Shown here one piece after another: positions 43,845 to 52,501 of a DNA stretch of 64,000 nucleotides (the stretch's first letter is position 1; each line of letters opens with the position of its first letter). The notes under the pieces were generated by a model. It saw nothing but the letters and a program-made list of their open reading frames with translations, did no database searches and was not told the DNA's origin. The stretch is from an uncultured Alloprevotella sp. (GTDB lineage Bacteria; Bacteroidota; Bacteroidia; Bacteroidales; Bacteroidaceae). The translations under genes were made by a program, and so were the position numbers. Location: the NCBI GenBank assembly GCA_944322325.1, contig CALUOQ010000011.1:1-64000 (forward strand). Reading direction: 5' to 3'.

Positions 43845-44591
43845 TTACATGTTCATGCCGCCGTCGACCTGAATGACCTGACCGGTCACGTAGCTCGACA
43901 GGTCACTGGCCAGGAAGACTGCCACGTTGGCGATGTCCTCGACGTGGCCGCCGCGGCGCAGGGGGATTTTGCTGGTCCAGTCCTTGCGCACATCCTCGGG
44001 CAGGGCGGCCGTCATGGCCGTCTCGATGAAACCCGGCGCGATGGCGTTGGCGCGGATGCCGCGCGAGCCCATTTCCTGGGCGATGCTCTTCGCCAGGGCG
44101 ATGAGTCCGGCCTTCGAGGCAGCGTAGTTGCACTGACCGGCGTTGCCGTGTACGCCCACGACGCTCGCCATGTTAATGACGGAACCGCTGCGCTGGCGCA
44201 TCATGATGGGCGTACAGGCGTGGATGAAGTTGAAGGCCGACTTGAGGTTGACGGCAATAACGGCGTCCCACTGCTGCTCGGTCATGCGCATCATGAGGCC
44301 GTCCTTCGTGATGCCGGCGTTATTGACAAGGATGTCGATCGACCCGAAGTCTTCCTTCACCTTGCCGACCACTTCGGCCGTCTGGGCGAAGTCGGCGGCG
44401 TTCGAGGCGTAACCGATGCACTTGACGCCCTTGGCGGCGATTTCGGCTTCGGTGGCCTTGCCGTTCTCGTCGATGACGAGGTCGGTGAATGCGATGTTAG
44501 CGCCTTCTTCGGCGAACTTCAGGGCAATGGCCTTGCCGATGCCGCGGGCGGCGCCGGTGATCAAGGCGGTCTTTCCGGTTAAAAGTCCCAT
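43845..44591 (-). CDS. fabG: 3-oxoacyl-[acyl-carrier-protein] reductase FabG
   Basis: The protein has 248 residues and is a short-chain dehydrogenase. NADP-binding TGAARGIGKAIA, NNAGITKDGLMMRM and the catalytic Ser/Tyr/Lys (INMASVVGVHGN then CNYAASKAG) are all present. The end YVTGQVIQVDGGMNM is typical of FabG. It reduces 3-oxoacyl-ACP in each round of fatty-acid elongation in the cytoplasm. It lies 30 bp after a tetR-type gene, so the regulator may tune fatty-acid synthesis or simply share the transcript. Confidence 0.95.
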   Translation of the reverse strand: MGLLTGKTALITGAARGIGKAIALKFAEEGANIAFTDLVIDENGKATEAEIAAKGVKCIGYASNAADFAQTAEVVGKVKEDFGSIDILVNNAGITKDGLMMRMTEQQWDAVIAVNLKSAFNFIHACTPIMMRQRSGSVINMASVVGVHGNAGQCNYAASKAGLIALAKSIAQEMGSRGIRANAIAPGFIETAMTAALPEDVRKDWTSKIPLRRGGHVEDIANVAVFLASDLSSYVTGQVIQVDGGMNM

Positions 44592-44621
44592 AGTAGTGAT
44601 TATTTGTATTGATGTGTAAAC

Positions 44622-45215
44622 TCAGTAATTATAACTCATGCCCAGCGTACGCCTGACAAGGCTGGCCACGATGGGGCGGCTGTCGGCCTCGGTCAGGCCG
44701 CGGCCCAGGCGGCCGTAGATGTAGGGCACCTCAAGCCCCTTGACGGAGTAGTGCAGGATGTCGGCCATAAGGTCAACGTTGTCGATGCGGAACTTGGCCC
44801 TGCGGCAACCCTCCACGAGCACTTGGCGGAAGAGCTCGCGCTCGTCGTGGTCGAAAGGCTTACGGACCTGCTCCACTTTCCAGATGTTGCGGAAGAACTC
44901 GGCCCGGAGACTGCCGTTGCGGGCCACGGTCTCCTTGATCATGTTGAGATGCGTATAGATCAGCAACAACACCTTCTGCTCGGGCGAGATGTCCATGTGC
45001 GCCACTTCGTCCATGCGCTCCGAGAGGCGCTCCAGCTCGCCCTCGATGACGGCGTAGTAGATGTCCTCCTTGTTCTTGAAGTAGGTGTAGAGCGTACGCC
45101 GGCCCTTGCCCGACTCCACGGAGATGTCGTTCATCGTCGTGGCGTCGAAGCCCTTTTGCGCGAAGAGCTTGCGGGCTACTTCGACGAGGGTCTGGCGGGT
45201 CTTGGTTATCGACAT
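44622..45215 (-). CDS. TetR-family transcriptional regulator upstream of fabG
   Basis: The protein has 197 residues. Helix-turn-helix: LFAQKGFDATTMNDISVESG, then KGRRTLYTYFKNKEDIYYAV. The C-terminal helical domain begins near residue 65. It is transcribed with fabG, 30 bp apart, from the promoter at 45277-45307. Regulators of fatty-acid genes often belong to this family, which fits the pairing, but the effector is not visible. Confidence 0.9.
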   Translation of the reverse strand: MSITKTRQTLVEVARKLFAQKGFDATTMNDISVESGKGRRTLYTYFKNKEDIYYAVIEGELERLSERMDEVAHMDISPEQKVLLLIYTHLNMIKETVARNGSLRAEFFRNIWKVEQVRKPFDHDERELFRQVLVEGCRRAKFRIDNVDLMADILHYSVKGLEVPYIYGRLGRGLTEADSRPIVASLVRRTLGMSYNY

Positions 45216-45276
45216 GGTTGTGAGCGGTTCGTTGACAGCTGTGCCTGCACGCTTCTTCGTTTTTTGTGCAGCCCTG

Positions 45277-45307
45277 CAAAGTTATGACTTTTCAGGGGAA
45301 AGAACAA
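45277..45307 (-). promoter_or_regulatory. Promoter of the tetR-fabG unit
   Basis: On the minus strand: TTG (45305-45307), 20 bases, TAACTTTG (45277-45284). It matches the Bacteroidota form exactly and lies 62 bp before the ATG at 45215. Confidence 0.75.
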
Positions 45308-45399
45308 CGTTCGCCGCCAAGAAGTTTTGCAAAAGGCCGTCGGCGCGGACACCCGCGGCTGGCGCAAGGCCTATGACCCCGACGGAACGAATGAAAATG

Positions 45400-45494
45400 A
45401 CGGTCCCGACGGGCAAGTGCTGCCCCGCGAAAAACAAGTACTACGATAGAAATTCCTGGGACTACGATAGGAAAAACTGTCGCAGTACTTGTTT
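45400..45494. repeat. Modular CTACGATAG repeat, left copy of a direct pair
   Basis: The first 60 bases (45400-45459) are identical to 46730-46789. They comprise a 5' block (GGGCAAGTGCTGCCCCGCG) and ACAAGTACTACGATAGAAAT. The 3' part (GACTACGATAGGAAAAAC, CTGTCGCAGTACTTGT) then differs. The two copies flank the structured RNA, the XRE gene and an exported-protein gene. Confidence 0.85.
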
Positions 45495-45670
45495 GCACGA
45501 ACTGGCTGACGAATTATTTCAAGGGAAATGCTTATATTTGCCGAAACTCCGGCACATGCATGCACGGCAGTCCGGAGCGCGACAGACACTGCATGTGAAA
45601 CCCATAAAACCCTGAAATAAAACACGGAAACAGTTTAACGAATAACGACATAAGACCCTGAGCTTACGGC

Positions 45671-45829
45671 TCTTATTCTCTCGTCTGAAAACCGCCAAAC
45701 TGATGTATGTGAGAGTAAGCCTCGTAGTTCACGTCCCGCCGAGGGCGTGAACTGTTTGTGCTTATCTACATACAAGGTGCTTGGCGGTGCCTCAGACGAA
45801 GGTGAGCGATAAACGGTTCCGCCTTTTTT
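45671..45829 (+). ncRNA. Long rod-shaped structured RNA, 6S-like, abutting the XRE gene
   Basis: Nested complementary arms make one long hairpin: TCGTCTGA/TCAGACGA (45681-45688/45792-45799), ACCGCCAA/TTGGCGGT (45691-45698/45781-45788), GTATGT/ACATAC (45705-45710/45768-45773), GTAAGC/GCTTAT, and AGTTCACG/CGTGAACT (45726-45733/45746-45753). TTAT and CTC extend the base. Internal loops interrupt the rod, as in 6S RNA and the Bacteroidales-1 RNA family. GTTCCGCC and a seven-T run (45823-45829) follow and directly touch the ATG at 45831. A -7 box, TATATTTG (45533-45540), lies upstream, and no closer promoter is seen. It is either a free small RNA ending at the T-run or a cis leader of the XRE gene. 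Confidence 0.6.
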
Positions 45830-45830
45830 T

Positions 45831-46064
45831 ATGCTTCACGTCGGACAACTCATCAAACGCGAACTGGAACAGCAGGAACGGACGCCGGCATGGCTGGCGC
45901 GGAAGATATGCTGCGACCGCACGAATGTACACAAAATTTTCCTGAGACCGAGCCTCGACACCGCCCTGCTGGCCCGCATCAGTCTGGCCCTACGACACAA
46001 TTTCTTTGAGGACTTGGCTGAGGATTGCCCCGTAGAGCGTGAACAAACGGCAACTGCGGAGTGA
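45831..46064 (+). CDS. Small XRE-type helix-turn-helix regulator
   Basis: The protein has 77 residues, almost all of it one DNA-binding domain. The pattern LIKRELEQQERTPAWLARKI, then DRTNVHKIFLRPSLDTALLARISLAL, fits lambda-repressor-like HTH proteins common in Bacteroidales. The ATG follows a seven-T run by one base, so a transcript ending at that run would exclude the gene. Expression may depend on read-through of the structured RNA upstream. Confidence 0.8.
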   Translation: MLHVGQLIKRELEQQERTPAWLARKICCDRTNVHKIFLRPSLDTALLARISLALRHNFFEDLAEDCPVEREQTATAE

Positions 46065-46142
46065 ATTATGGTCACGCCCAAACGCATGGACGAGGCTGCC
46101 ATTCCCTTTATTTTTGCTTTTGTTGAATAAAGAACCCCTGCT

Positions 46143-46640
46143 ATGCGAAAATTTTTAGCCTTGACAATGGCCCTTGCCACCTTGAATCTCTCCGTTTTTG
46201 CAGCTACTCCGCTAACGCGCGGCACCATGCTGAACGTAAAAATTGGCTCTGCCATCAACAGCAAGCACAAAAACACGCCTGCCGCTTACGTGGATATTGA
46301 CGTAAGGAATGCACAAGGAATCGTCATTATCAAACGCGGAACACCCGTCGAGACAGCCGTCACGCGCAAGAAGGCCCGAGGTTGCGGCCGCGCCGGAGAA
46401 ATTACGGTAAAGTGTCTGTATACGACGGCCGTAGACGGACAAACCATTATGCTACAGGGCGAAATATCTGAAGAAGGACAACAAAGAATAGGCTTAGCCA
46501 TCGGACTTGGCGTCGGTTTGGGCCTGTTTTTCTTGCCGCTCGTCAGCCTTCTTGCCATTAAGGGCAAACAAGCCGTCGTTGAAGCTGACACGACCATCCC
46601 GAACGTAATGGTCACCAACGATTACCTGATAGCCGAATAA
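46143..46640 (+). CDS. Exported protein of unknown function
   Basis: The protein has 165 residues. A signal peptide (MRKFLALTMALATLNLSVFAA) precedes a small beta-rich domain (about 25-115, with KRGTPVETAVTRKKARG). A Gly-rich hydrophobic segment (IGLAIGLGVGLGLFFLPLVSLLAI, about 118-141) could cross or associate with a membrane. I do not recognise a named family. A TATTTTTG box is at 46109-46116. By eye the gene is less GC-rich than its neighbours, and it lies between two direct copies of the CTACGATAG repeat, which hints at transfer. Confidence 0.75.
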   Translation: MRKFLALTMALATLNLSVFAATPLTRGTMLNVKIGSAINSKHKNTPAAYVDIDVRNAQGIVIIKRGTPVETAVTRKKARGCGRAGEITVKCLYTTAVDGQTIMLQGEISEEGQQRIGLAIGLGVGLGLFFLPLVSLLAIKGKQAVVEADTTIPNVMVTNDYLIAE

Positions 46641-46729
46641 GGCCGCGTCCAAAACATTCGAAGTTACTCCTCAGGCAGACAAAAGCAAGCCTATAATACC
46701 TCCTTAGCTCCACACGCCCAACGGGCGCA

Positions 46730-46823
46730 ACGGTCCCGACGGGCAAGTGCTGCCCCGCGAAAAACAAGTACTACGATAGAAATTCCTGGCGTAGTCCCAG
46801 AAAATTCTATCGTAGTACTTGTT
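46730..46823. repeat. Modular CTACGATAG repeat, right copy of a direct pair
   Basis: Sixty bases (46730-46789) are identical to 45400-45459. The body then forms a palindrome, ACAAGTACTACGATAGAA with TTCTATCGTAGTACTTGT (46805-46822). It lies between converging genes and could act as a bidirectional terminator. Confidence 0.85.
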
Positions 46824-46845
46824 CGGAGCCGTCGGTGCGGCCGGG

Positions 46846-47121
46846 TCAGAACTCGAACTGCTCGAGCTTCATCTGGCCGAGCTGCTCTATCTGACCGACG
46901 TAACGCTCAAAGTGCTCGGTGGCCGAATGGGCCGCGAGGGCGTCGGCGTCGGCCCAAGTCTCACAGATGAGGAGCACGTCGGGGCGCGTGGCGCTCTCGA
47001 AGATGTCGTAGGCGATGCAACCCTTATCCTGCAAGGAGCAGGCGGTGAGGGCCTTGGCGGCCTCGAGGGTGGCGGCGCGGCGCTCGGCGCTGACCTGAAT
47101 GAAAACGTTGAGGCGTATCAT
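46846..47121 (-). CDS. Antibiotic-biosynthesis-monooxygenase-fold protein (putative quinol monooxygenase)
   Basis: The protein has 91 residues, a single ABM/YgiN-type ferredoxin-like domain. MIRLNVFIQVSAERRAATLEAAKAL, in two segments, then GCIAYDIFESATRPDVLLICETW and AHSATEHFERYV are typical. Members oxidise quinols or degrade small aromatics without cofactors, but many are uncharacterised. It is cytoplasmic and lies just downstream of an unrelated barrel-protein gene. Confidence 0.85.
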   Translation of the reverse strand: MIRLNVFIQVSAERRAATLEAAKALTACSLQDKGCIAYDIFESATRPDVLLICETWADADALAAHSATEHFERYVGQIEQLGQMKLEQFEF

Positions 47122-47167
47122 GTTTTCGATAGGATTATGCGGTGAAACAAAACGACGGTCACTCGGA

Positions 47168-47764
47168 TCAGAACAGGTAGGCCACCTGCACCTGCCATGT
47201 GTTGGCCTTGGCGCTGAGGTCGACGTCCGGATCCTTGCTCTCGGCCCACTTGCCTATGCCGAAATTGTAACCGGCACCGACTTGCAGGTGATTGAGCAGC
47301 GTGAGGCCAAAGCCTACGTTCCACGTCACGTTGGCGTCCTTCACCGATATATCCATGTCGCGGAAGAGGCTCTTGTCGCAATTGAAGCCGAACTGCGGAC
47401 CGGTGGCGCCATAGATGGAGACGAGGGAGCTGAGGCCAATCGTGTAGCGGACGTTGATGGGCACCTCGATGCTCTTGTACGTCTGACTGTCGCTGAACTC
47501 GTACTCACTGGAGTTCAGGCGGCGCTGGGAGTACTGGATGGAGGCGTCGAGGCCGAGGCCGATGAGCGGCAGGGTGAACTGCGCTTTCGGACCGATGTAC
47601 CAGCCGCAACGGTTGTCGGAGCTCAGGAGGCCTTTGTCGCCGCCCGAGAAGGACATCTTACTGAGGTTCAAACCGCCCACTACGCCGAATTTCAGTTCGG
47701 CCGATGCCGGAGTGGCCCAGGCAAACGTGAGCAACAGGGTCAGCGCGAGAAATAGTTTCTTCAT
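47168..47764 (-). CDS. Outer-membrane beta-barrel protein (PorT-like family)
   Basis: The protein has 198 residues. A signal peptide (MKKLFLALTLLLTFAWATPA) is followed by a barrel domain starting LKFGVVGGLNLSKMSF, the usual opening of the outer-membrane beta-barrel domain. It ends VQVAYLF with a terminal Phe. Its role is unknown. A minus-strand TACCTTTG box (47807-47814) gives it its own promoter downstream of nhaD. Confidence 0.85.
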   Translation of the reverse strand: MKKLFLALTLLLTFAWATPASAELKFGVVGGLNLSKMSFSGGDKGLLSSDNRCGWYIGPKAQFTLPLIGLGLDASIQYSQRRLNSSEYEFSDSQTYKSIEVPINVRYTIGLSSLVSIYGATGPQFGFNCDKSLFRDMDISVKDANVTWNVGFGLTLLNHLQVGAGYNFGIGKWAESKDPDVDLSAKANTWQVQVAYLF

Positions 47765-47857
47765 AACGTGTACTTGTTTTTAGAGGTGAATAAATAAATC
47801 CGCGGGCAAAGGTACGGATTTCCGGGGAAAGCACCGCACCTCTGCCCGCAGTTAGCG

Positions 47858-49264
47858 TCAGAACAGGAGGGCCCGCACGACCCAGTAGGCGCCGATGCCG
47901 GCCACGTAACCGATGAAGGCAATCCACGTGATGTGGCGCAGGTACCAGCCGAAGGAGATTTTCTCCAGCCCCATGACGACCACGCCGGCCGCACTACCGA
48001 TGATGAGCATACTGCCGCCGACTCCGGCGCAATAGGCGAGGAGCTGCCAGAAAATGCCGTCCTGCACGAAGTTGGCCAGCGACGGGTCGGCCAGCGCGGC
48101 GGCTGCGGGCGCAATGTCGTACATGCCCATGCAGCCGGCCACGAGGGGCACGTTGTCCACGATGGCGGACACGACGCCGATGAGGCCCGTGACGAGATAG
48201 GCGTTGTGGTCGGAAGCCTCGTCAATCCAGGCGCCGAAAGCCGAGAGAACCCCGATCTCCTGAAGCGTCGACACGGTCATCAGGATGCCGAGGAAGAAAA
48301 GAATCGTGGACAGGTCGATGCGCGACAGCAGGCGACTGACACGCTGGCCCGCGGACTCCTCCACGCCCGGCAGGGAGCGATAGAAAATCTCCGTCATCGT
48401 CCACAGCACGGCCAAGACCAGCAGAATGCCCATGAAAGGGGGCAGACCGGAAAGAAAACGGAAGATGGGGACGAACACCAGTCCGCCGACACCCACCCAG
48501 AACACGGCGGTACGCTGACCCTGGGACAGGTCGAGGCGCACGGACTCCTCCGCCTCGGCGACGGGCGTCAGCGAGCCGCGCAGCTTCGTCTGGAAAAGCA
48601 GCGCCGGGATGGCTACCGAGACGAGCGAAGGCACGATCAGCTCGGTAATCACGCCGACCGTGGTGATATTTCCCTTAATCCAGAGCATAATCGTAGTGAC
48701 ATCGCCAATCGGGGAGAAAGCCCCGCCGGCATTGGCGGCCAGGATGATGAGCGAGGCGTAGAGCAAACGGTCCTGGCGCTCGGCGACGAGTTTGCGCAGC
48801 ACCATGATCATCACGATACTCGTCGTCATGTTGTCGAGCACCGCCGAGAGGAAAAACGTCATGAACGTGATGCGCCAAAGCAGCTTGCGCTTGCTCGTCG
48901 TGCGCAGCTTGTCGCGCACGAAGTTGAAGCCGCCGTTGGAGTCGACCACTTCGACGATGGTCATGGCGCCTAAGAGAAAGACGATGATCTCGCACGTGTC
49001 GCCCAAGTGCTCCAGCAGTACGCTTTCGCTGACGAACTGACGGGCTTGCGCAAGCATACTGCCGTCGGCTGCCGAACCGAGGAACGCGGCGAAATCGGCG
49101 GCGTGGAACTGGCTGACGTAGGGCAGGCAGTCCGCCATGTAGAGCGTCCAGCACGCCACGCACATGAGCAGGGCGACGGCGGCTTTGTTGATTTTCAGTC
49201 CTGCCTCGAGTGCGATGCAGGCATAGCCGACAATAAACACGGCTACGATTACAGTTGTCATCAT
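47858..49264 (-). CDS. nhaD: Na+/H+ antiporter, NhaD type
   Basis: The protein has 468 residues and about 12 hydrophobic helices. It matches the ion-transporter superfamily NhaD branch, with [53 protein letters not shown] and [17 protein letters not shown]. The paired DN motifs are in the transport core. It expels sodium in exchange for protons at the inner membrane. The start is ATG at 49264 or 49261 (MMTTVIV). Confidence 0.93.
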   Translation of the reverse strand: MMTTVIVAVFIVGYACIALEAGLKINKAAVALLMCVACWTLYMADCLPYVSQFHAADFAAFLGSAADGSMLAQARQFVSESVLLEHLGDTCEIIVFLLGAMTIVEVVDSNGGFNFVRDKLRTTSKRKLLWRITFMTFFLSAVLDNMTTSIVMIMVLRKLVAERQDRLLYASLIILAANAGGAFSPIGDVTTIMLWIKGNITTVGVITELIVPSLVSVAIPALLFQTKLRGSLTPVAEAEESVRLDLSQGQRTAVFWVGVGGLVFVPIFRFLSGLPPFMGILLVLAVLWTMTEIFYRSLPGVEESAGQRVSRLLSRIDLSTILFFLGILMTVSTLQEIGVLSAFGAWIDEASDHNAYLVTGLIGVVSAIVDNVPLVAGCMGMYDIAPAAAALADPSLANFVQDGIFWQLLAYCAGVGGSMLIIGSAAGVVVMGLEKISFGWYLRHITWIAFIGYVAGIGAYWVVRALLF

Positions 49265-49469
49265 TGCAGTTTTTTTACAGATTTTCGTTACGCTTGCAAA
49301 GAAAATCAAAATTGCGGAGTCGCGCAAGGCCGCCCCGGCTTTTTTCGGCACACCTATTAATAATATAAGGAGGCGGCCCGCTATTTTCAGGGAGGCCACG
49401 GCGCGCGTCGGGGCTTTTTCGTACCTTTGCACCCCGGTAATTGTCCGAACAGTCAAAGCATTCACGATT

Positions 49470-50954
49470 ATGGAACACCAGCTTCAGATTTACAATACCC
49501 GCTCGCGGCGCAAGGAGGTCTTCGAACCGATCCACGCGGGCCACGTCGGCATGTACGTGTGCGGCCCCACGGTCTACGGCGACGCCCATCTGGGCCACGC
49601 CCGCCCGGCCATCACGTTCGACCTCGTATTCCGTTATCTCCGCCACCTGGGTTACAAAGTGCGCTACGTACGCAACATCACCGATGTCGGCCACCTCGAG
49701 CACGACTCCGACGACGGAGAGGACAAAATCGCCAAAAAGGCCAAGCTCGAGCAACTCGAACCGATGGAGGTGGCTCAGTATTACACCAACCGCTTCCACC
49801 ACGCCATGGAGGAGCTCAACGTGCTCCCGCCGAGCATCGAGCCGCACGCCACGGGGCACATTATCGAACAGGAGCAGCTCGTCCGGAAAATTCTCGACAA
49901 CGGCTACGCCTACGAAAGCCACGGCAGCGTGTACTTCGACGTCGAAAAGTACAACCGCGACCACCACTACGGCGTGCTCTCCGGCCGCAATCTCGAGGAC
50001 GTCATCAACAATTCGCGCGCCCTCGACGGTGTGGGCGAGAAGCGCAACCAGGTGGACTTCGCCCTATGGAAGCACGCACAGCCGGAGCACATCATGCGCT
50101 GGCCGAGTCCGTGGGGCGACGGCTTCCCGGGCTGGCACTGCGAGTGTACCGCAATGGGGCGCAAGTACCTCGGCGCCCATTTCGACATCCACGGCGGCGG
50201 CATGGACCTCGTCTTCCCCCATCACGAGTGCGAAATCGCCCAGGCTGTCGCCTCGCAGGGCGACGAGATGGTGAAGTACTGGATGCACAACAACATGATC
50301 ACCATTAACGGCCAGAAGATGGGCAAGAGTCTCGGCAACTTCATCACGCTGGACCAGTTCTTCACCGGGACGCACGAGGCCCTCGCCGAGGCGTACTCGC
50401 CCATGACGATTCGTTTCTTCATCCTCCAAGCCCACTACCGCTCGACGGTGGACTTCTCGAACGAAGCGCTGCAGGCCAGCCGCAAGGGACTGGAGCGCCT
50501 CATGGAGGGCGTAGCGCAGCTCGACCGCCTCGCCGCCTCGGCCGACGGCGACGTCACCCTGGCCTGGGTCGACGAACTGCGCGCAAAGTGCTACGCCGCC
50601 ATGGACGACGATTTCAACTCGCCCATCGTCATCAGCCACCTCTTCGACGCCTGCCGCACGGTGAACCGCGTCGCCGACGGCAAGGCCCGCATCACGCCCG
50701 AGGCTCTCGACGCCCTGAAGGAAGTGTTCCGCACGTTCGTCTTCGACCTGCTCGGCCTGCGCGCCGAGGCCGACGGCAACGCCGCGCGCGAAGAAGCCTT
50801 CGGCCGCGCTGTCGACCTGCTGCTCGACGTGCGCCAGACGTCCAAGGCAAACAAGGACTGGGCTACGAGCGACAAAATCCGCAACGAACTGACGGCCCTC
50901 GGTTTCGAAGTAAAGGACACAAAGGACGGCGCTACGTGGCGGCTTAACAAATAA
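49470..50954 (+). CDS. cysS: Cysteine--tRNA ligase
   Basis: The protein has 494 residues, a class I synthetase. The HIGH-type motif is [10 protein letters not shown], preceded by the zinc Cys in [10 protein letters not shown]. Further zinc ligands are in GWHCECTAM and HHECE. The KMSKS motif reads KMGKS. The C-terminal DALR/anticodon region ends [15 protein letters not shown]. It charges tRNA-Cys. A TACCTTTG box (49421-49428) lies 41 bp before the start. Confidence 0.97.
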   Translation: MEHQLQIYNTRSRRKEVFEPIHAGHVGMYVCGPTVYGDAHLGHARPAITFDLVFRYLRHLGYKVRYVRNITDVGHLEHDSDDGEDKIAKKAKLEQLEPMEVAQYYTNRFHHAMEELNVLPPSIEPHATGHIIEQEQLVRKILDNGYAYESHGSVYFDVEKYNRDHHYGVLSGRNLEDVINNSRALDGVGEKRNQVDFALWKHAQPEHIMRWPSPWGDGFPGWHCECTAMGRKYLGAHFDIHGGGMDLVFPHHECEIAQAVASQGDEMVKYWMHNNMITINGQKMGKSLGNFITLDQFFTGTHEALAEAYSPMTIRFFILQAHYRSTVDFSNEALQASRKGLERLMEGVAQLDRLAASADGDVTLAWVDELRAKCYAAMDDDFNSPIVISHLFDACRTVNRVADGKARITPEALDALKEVFRTFVFDLLGLRAEADGNAAREEAFGRAVDLLLDVRQTSKANKDWATSDKIRNELTALGFEVKDTKDGATWRLNK

Positions 50955-50967
50955 ACGATACGGAAAC

Positions 50968-50999
50968 TTTGGTCGGTCGCACGAAAAAGCGTACCTTTG
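50968..50999 (+). promoter_or_regulatory. Promoter of rpsP
   Basis: TTTG (50968-50971), 20 bases, TACCTTTG (50992-50999). This is the fullest match to the Bacteroidota promoter form in the window and suits a highly expressed ribosomal protein gene. It leaves a leader of about 50 bases. Confidence 0.8.
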
Positions 51000-51055
51000 C
51001 GCCGCCGTTACGAGATAACGGTAGATTCAAACCTATTAACTACAAATAAAACAGA

Positions 51056-51616
51056 ATGGCAACAAAAATCAGATTGCAGCGCCACGGCCGTAAGGGCTAC
51101 GCCTTCTACAGCATCGTCGCCGCTGACTCGAGAGCACCACGTGATGGTAGATTCATTGAGAAGTTAGGTACGTACAACCCGAACACTAATCCTGCCACCG
51201 TAGATTTGAATTTTGAACGCGCCCTCTACTGGGTGGAAGTCGGCGCGCAGCCCACGGACACCGTACGCAACATCCTGTCGCGCGAGGGAGTGATGTTGAT
51301 GAAACACCTCAAGGGCGGCGTAAAGAAGGGCGCCTTCGACGAGGCCGCCGCTCAGGCCAAGTTCGACGCCTGGAAGACCGCGAAAACGCAGTCGCTGAAC
51401 GCCGCTATCACGAAGACGGCTGAAGCCAAGAAGAAGGCTGCCGCAGCCCGTCTGGAGGAAGAGAAAGCCATCAACGCCAAAGTCGCAGAAAGAGTAGCCG
51501 AGAAGAAAGCCGCTGAGGCCGCCGCCAAGGCTGAGGCCGAGGCTGCCGCAGCCGTTGAGGCCGCCGGCGAAGAGGCTCCCGCAGCAGAAGCTGCCGAGGC
51601 TCCCGCCGAGGCATAA
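51056..51616 (+). CDS. rpsP: 30S ribosomal protein S16 with a long Ala/Glu/Lys tail
   Basis: The protein has 186 residues. Residues 1-85 are the S16 domain ([60 protein letters not shown]). The remaining 100 residues are a charged helical region passing into an Ala/Glu-rich low-complexity tail. Typical S16 is 80-90 residues, and long tails are a Bacteroidota trait. It has its own strong promoter and a terminator, so it is a single-gene unit here. Confidence 0.97.
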   Translation: MATKIRLQRHGRKGYAFYSIVAADSRAPRDGRFIEKLGTYNPNTNPATVDLNFERALYWVEVGAQPTDTVRNILSREGVMLMKHLKGGVKKGAFDEAAAQAKFDAWKTAKTQSLNAAITKTAEAKKKAAAARLEEEKAINAKVAERVAEKKAAEAAAKAEAEAAAAVEAAGEEAPAAEAAEAPAEA

Positions 51617-51641
51617 CTTCCCGCATCCGCTGAAAAATTCA

Positions 51642-51684
51642 GGGCCGGTACGCTCCGCATCGCGGACGCTGCCGGCCCTTTTTG
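51642..51684 (+). terminator. Intrinsic terminator of rpsP
   Basis: GGGCCGG (51642-51648) pairs with CCGGCCC (51672-51678), with more pairing inside and TTTTTG after. It begins 26 bp past the rpsP stop. Confidence 0.85.
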
Positions 51685-51869
51685 TATCCCCGTCGTTTTT
51701 TTCCTTACCGTGCCGATGGCATGACACGGCGGAGCCACCCTGCCTCGCAGCACTCCCGCGCGAGGCCACGCCCGGCCTTGCCGTCGCGCGAAAACCGCCC
51801 GCGACGTTGGCGGGAGGGCATACGAAAACAGCCAAGCGGCAATCAAATTGTCTACTTGGCTGTCTGAAG

Positions 51870-51942
51870 TTGCGGAGGCTCGACTCGAACGAACGACCTC
51901 CAGGTTATGAGCCTGGCGAGCTACCAACTGCTCCACTCCGCG
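51870..51942 (-). tRNA. tRNA-Met (CAU), initiator type
   Basis: The cloverleaf folds fully over 73 bases. The acceptor stem is CGCGGAG/CTCCGCA, with an unpaired C1-A72, the mark of bacterial initiator tRNA. The anticodon loop is CTCATAA (anticodon CAU) on stem CCAGG/CCTGG, and the T-loop is TTCGAGT. CCA is not encoded. Initiators usually have three GC pairs next to the anticodon loop; here there are two and then an A-T pair. Confidence 0.95.
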
Positions 51943-51963
51943 GTGTTCTCTTGATTTCGAGTG

Positions 51964-51994
51964 CAAAGGTAGCACTTCCCGGGATAAGTACCAA
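51964..51994 (-). promoter_or_regulatory. Promoter of the tRNA-Met gene
   Basis: On the minus strand: TTG (51992-51994), 20 bases, TACCTTTG (51964-51971), 21 bp before the tRNA 5' end. It matches the Bacteroidota form. Confidence 0.75.
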
Positions 51995-52070
51995 ATGTTC
52001 CCCGGACTTTTTTGCGAAAAAAATGAGCCGTTCCGCTCTTTCCTTTCGCGCCGTGCTGTATGTCAGTCGC

Positions 52071-52406
52071 TTAGAAGTAGGTGACCAGGACTTCGTAATT
52101 TTTCCGCCTCGTAGCTCCCATGATGAGAAACCAGTCGACGATGGTCCACACGCCGCAGCCGCCGCCCGTGAGGAGCTTGGCGATGCCCAGTCCCACTTGC
52201 CCCAGATAGAATCTGTCTATGCCCAGCGAGCCGATAAGCAGGGAGATGATGAGCGCCACGGTGGGACTCTTGTACGGGTAAGCCGCGATTCGCGTGAACT
52301 GGCTGTCGTCGAGCAGGCCCAGCTGTTCGCGGATCATCGGCACCGACTCCGTCGGAAACTTGTTCCCGTGCATGAGGATGAACTGGTCGATACGGTTAAC
52401 GTCCAT
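52071..52406 (-). CDS. TM2-domain membrane protein
   Basis: The protein has 111 residues. An N-terminal soluble part (MDVNRIDQFILMHGNKFPTE) precedes the two-helix TM2 domain, with PTVALIISLLIGSLGIDRFY, LGQVGLGIAKLLTGGGCGVW and TIVDWFLIMGATR. Such proteins are common in Bacteroidota, and their function is unclear. I chose the ATG at 52406; the long upstream frame belongs to a different gene's shadow. Confidence 0.88.
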   Translation of the reverse strand: MDVNRIDQFILMHGNKFPTESVPMIREQLGLLDDSQFTRIAAYPYKSPTVALIISLLIGSLGIDRFYLGQVGLGIAKLLTGGGCGVWTIVDWFLIMGATRRKNYEVLVTYF

Positions 52407-52501
52407 AGGCAAGATGTTTATTTCGGTAATAGTTGTGTTTTGGGGCAAATTAAGCGAAAAGATTTGAGCCGGACAAGGGATGCCGGCCACTTTTTTCAGC
52501 C

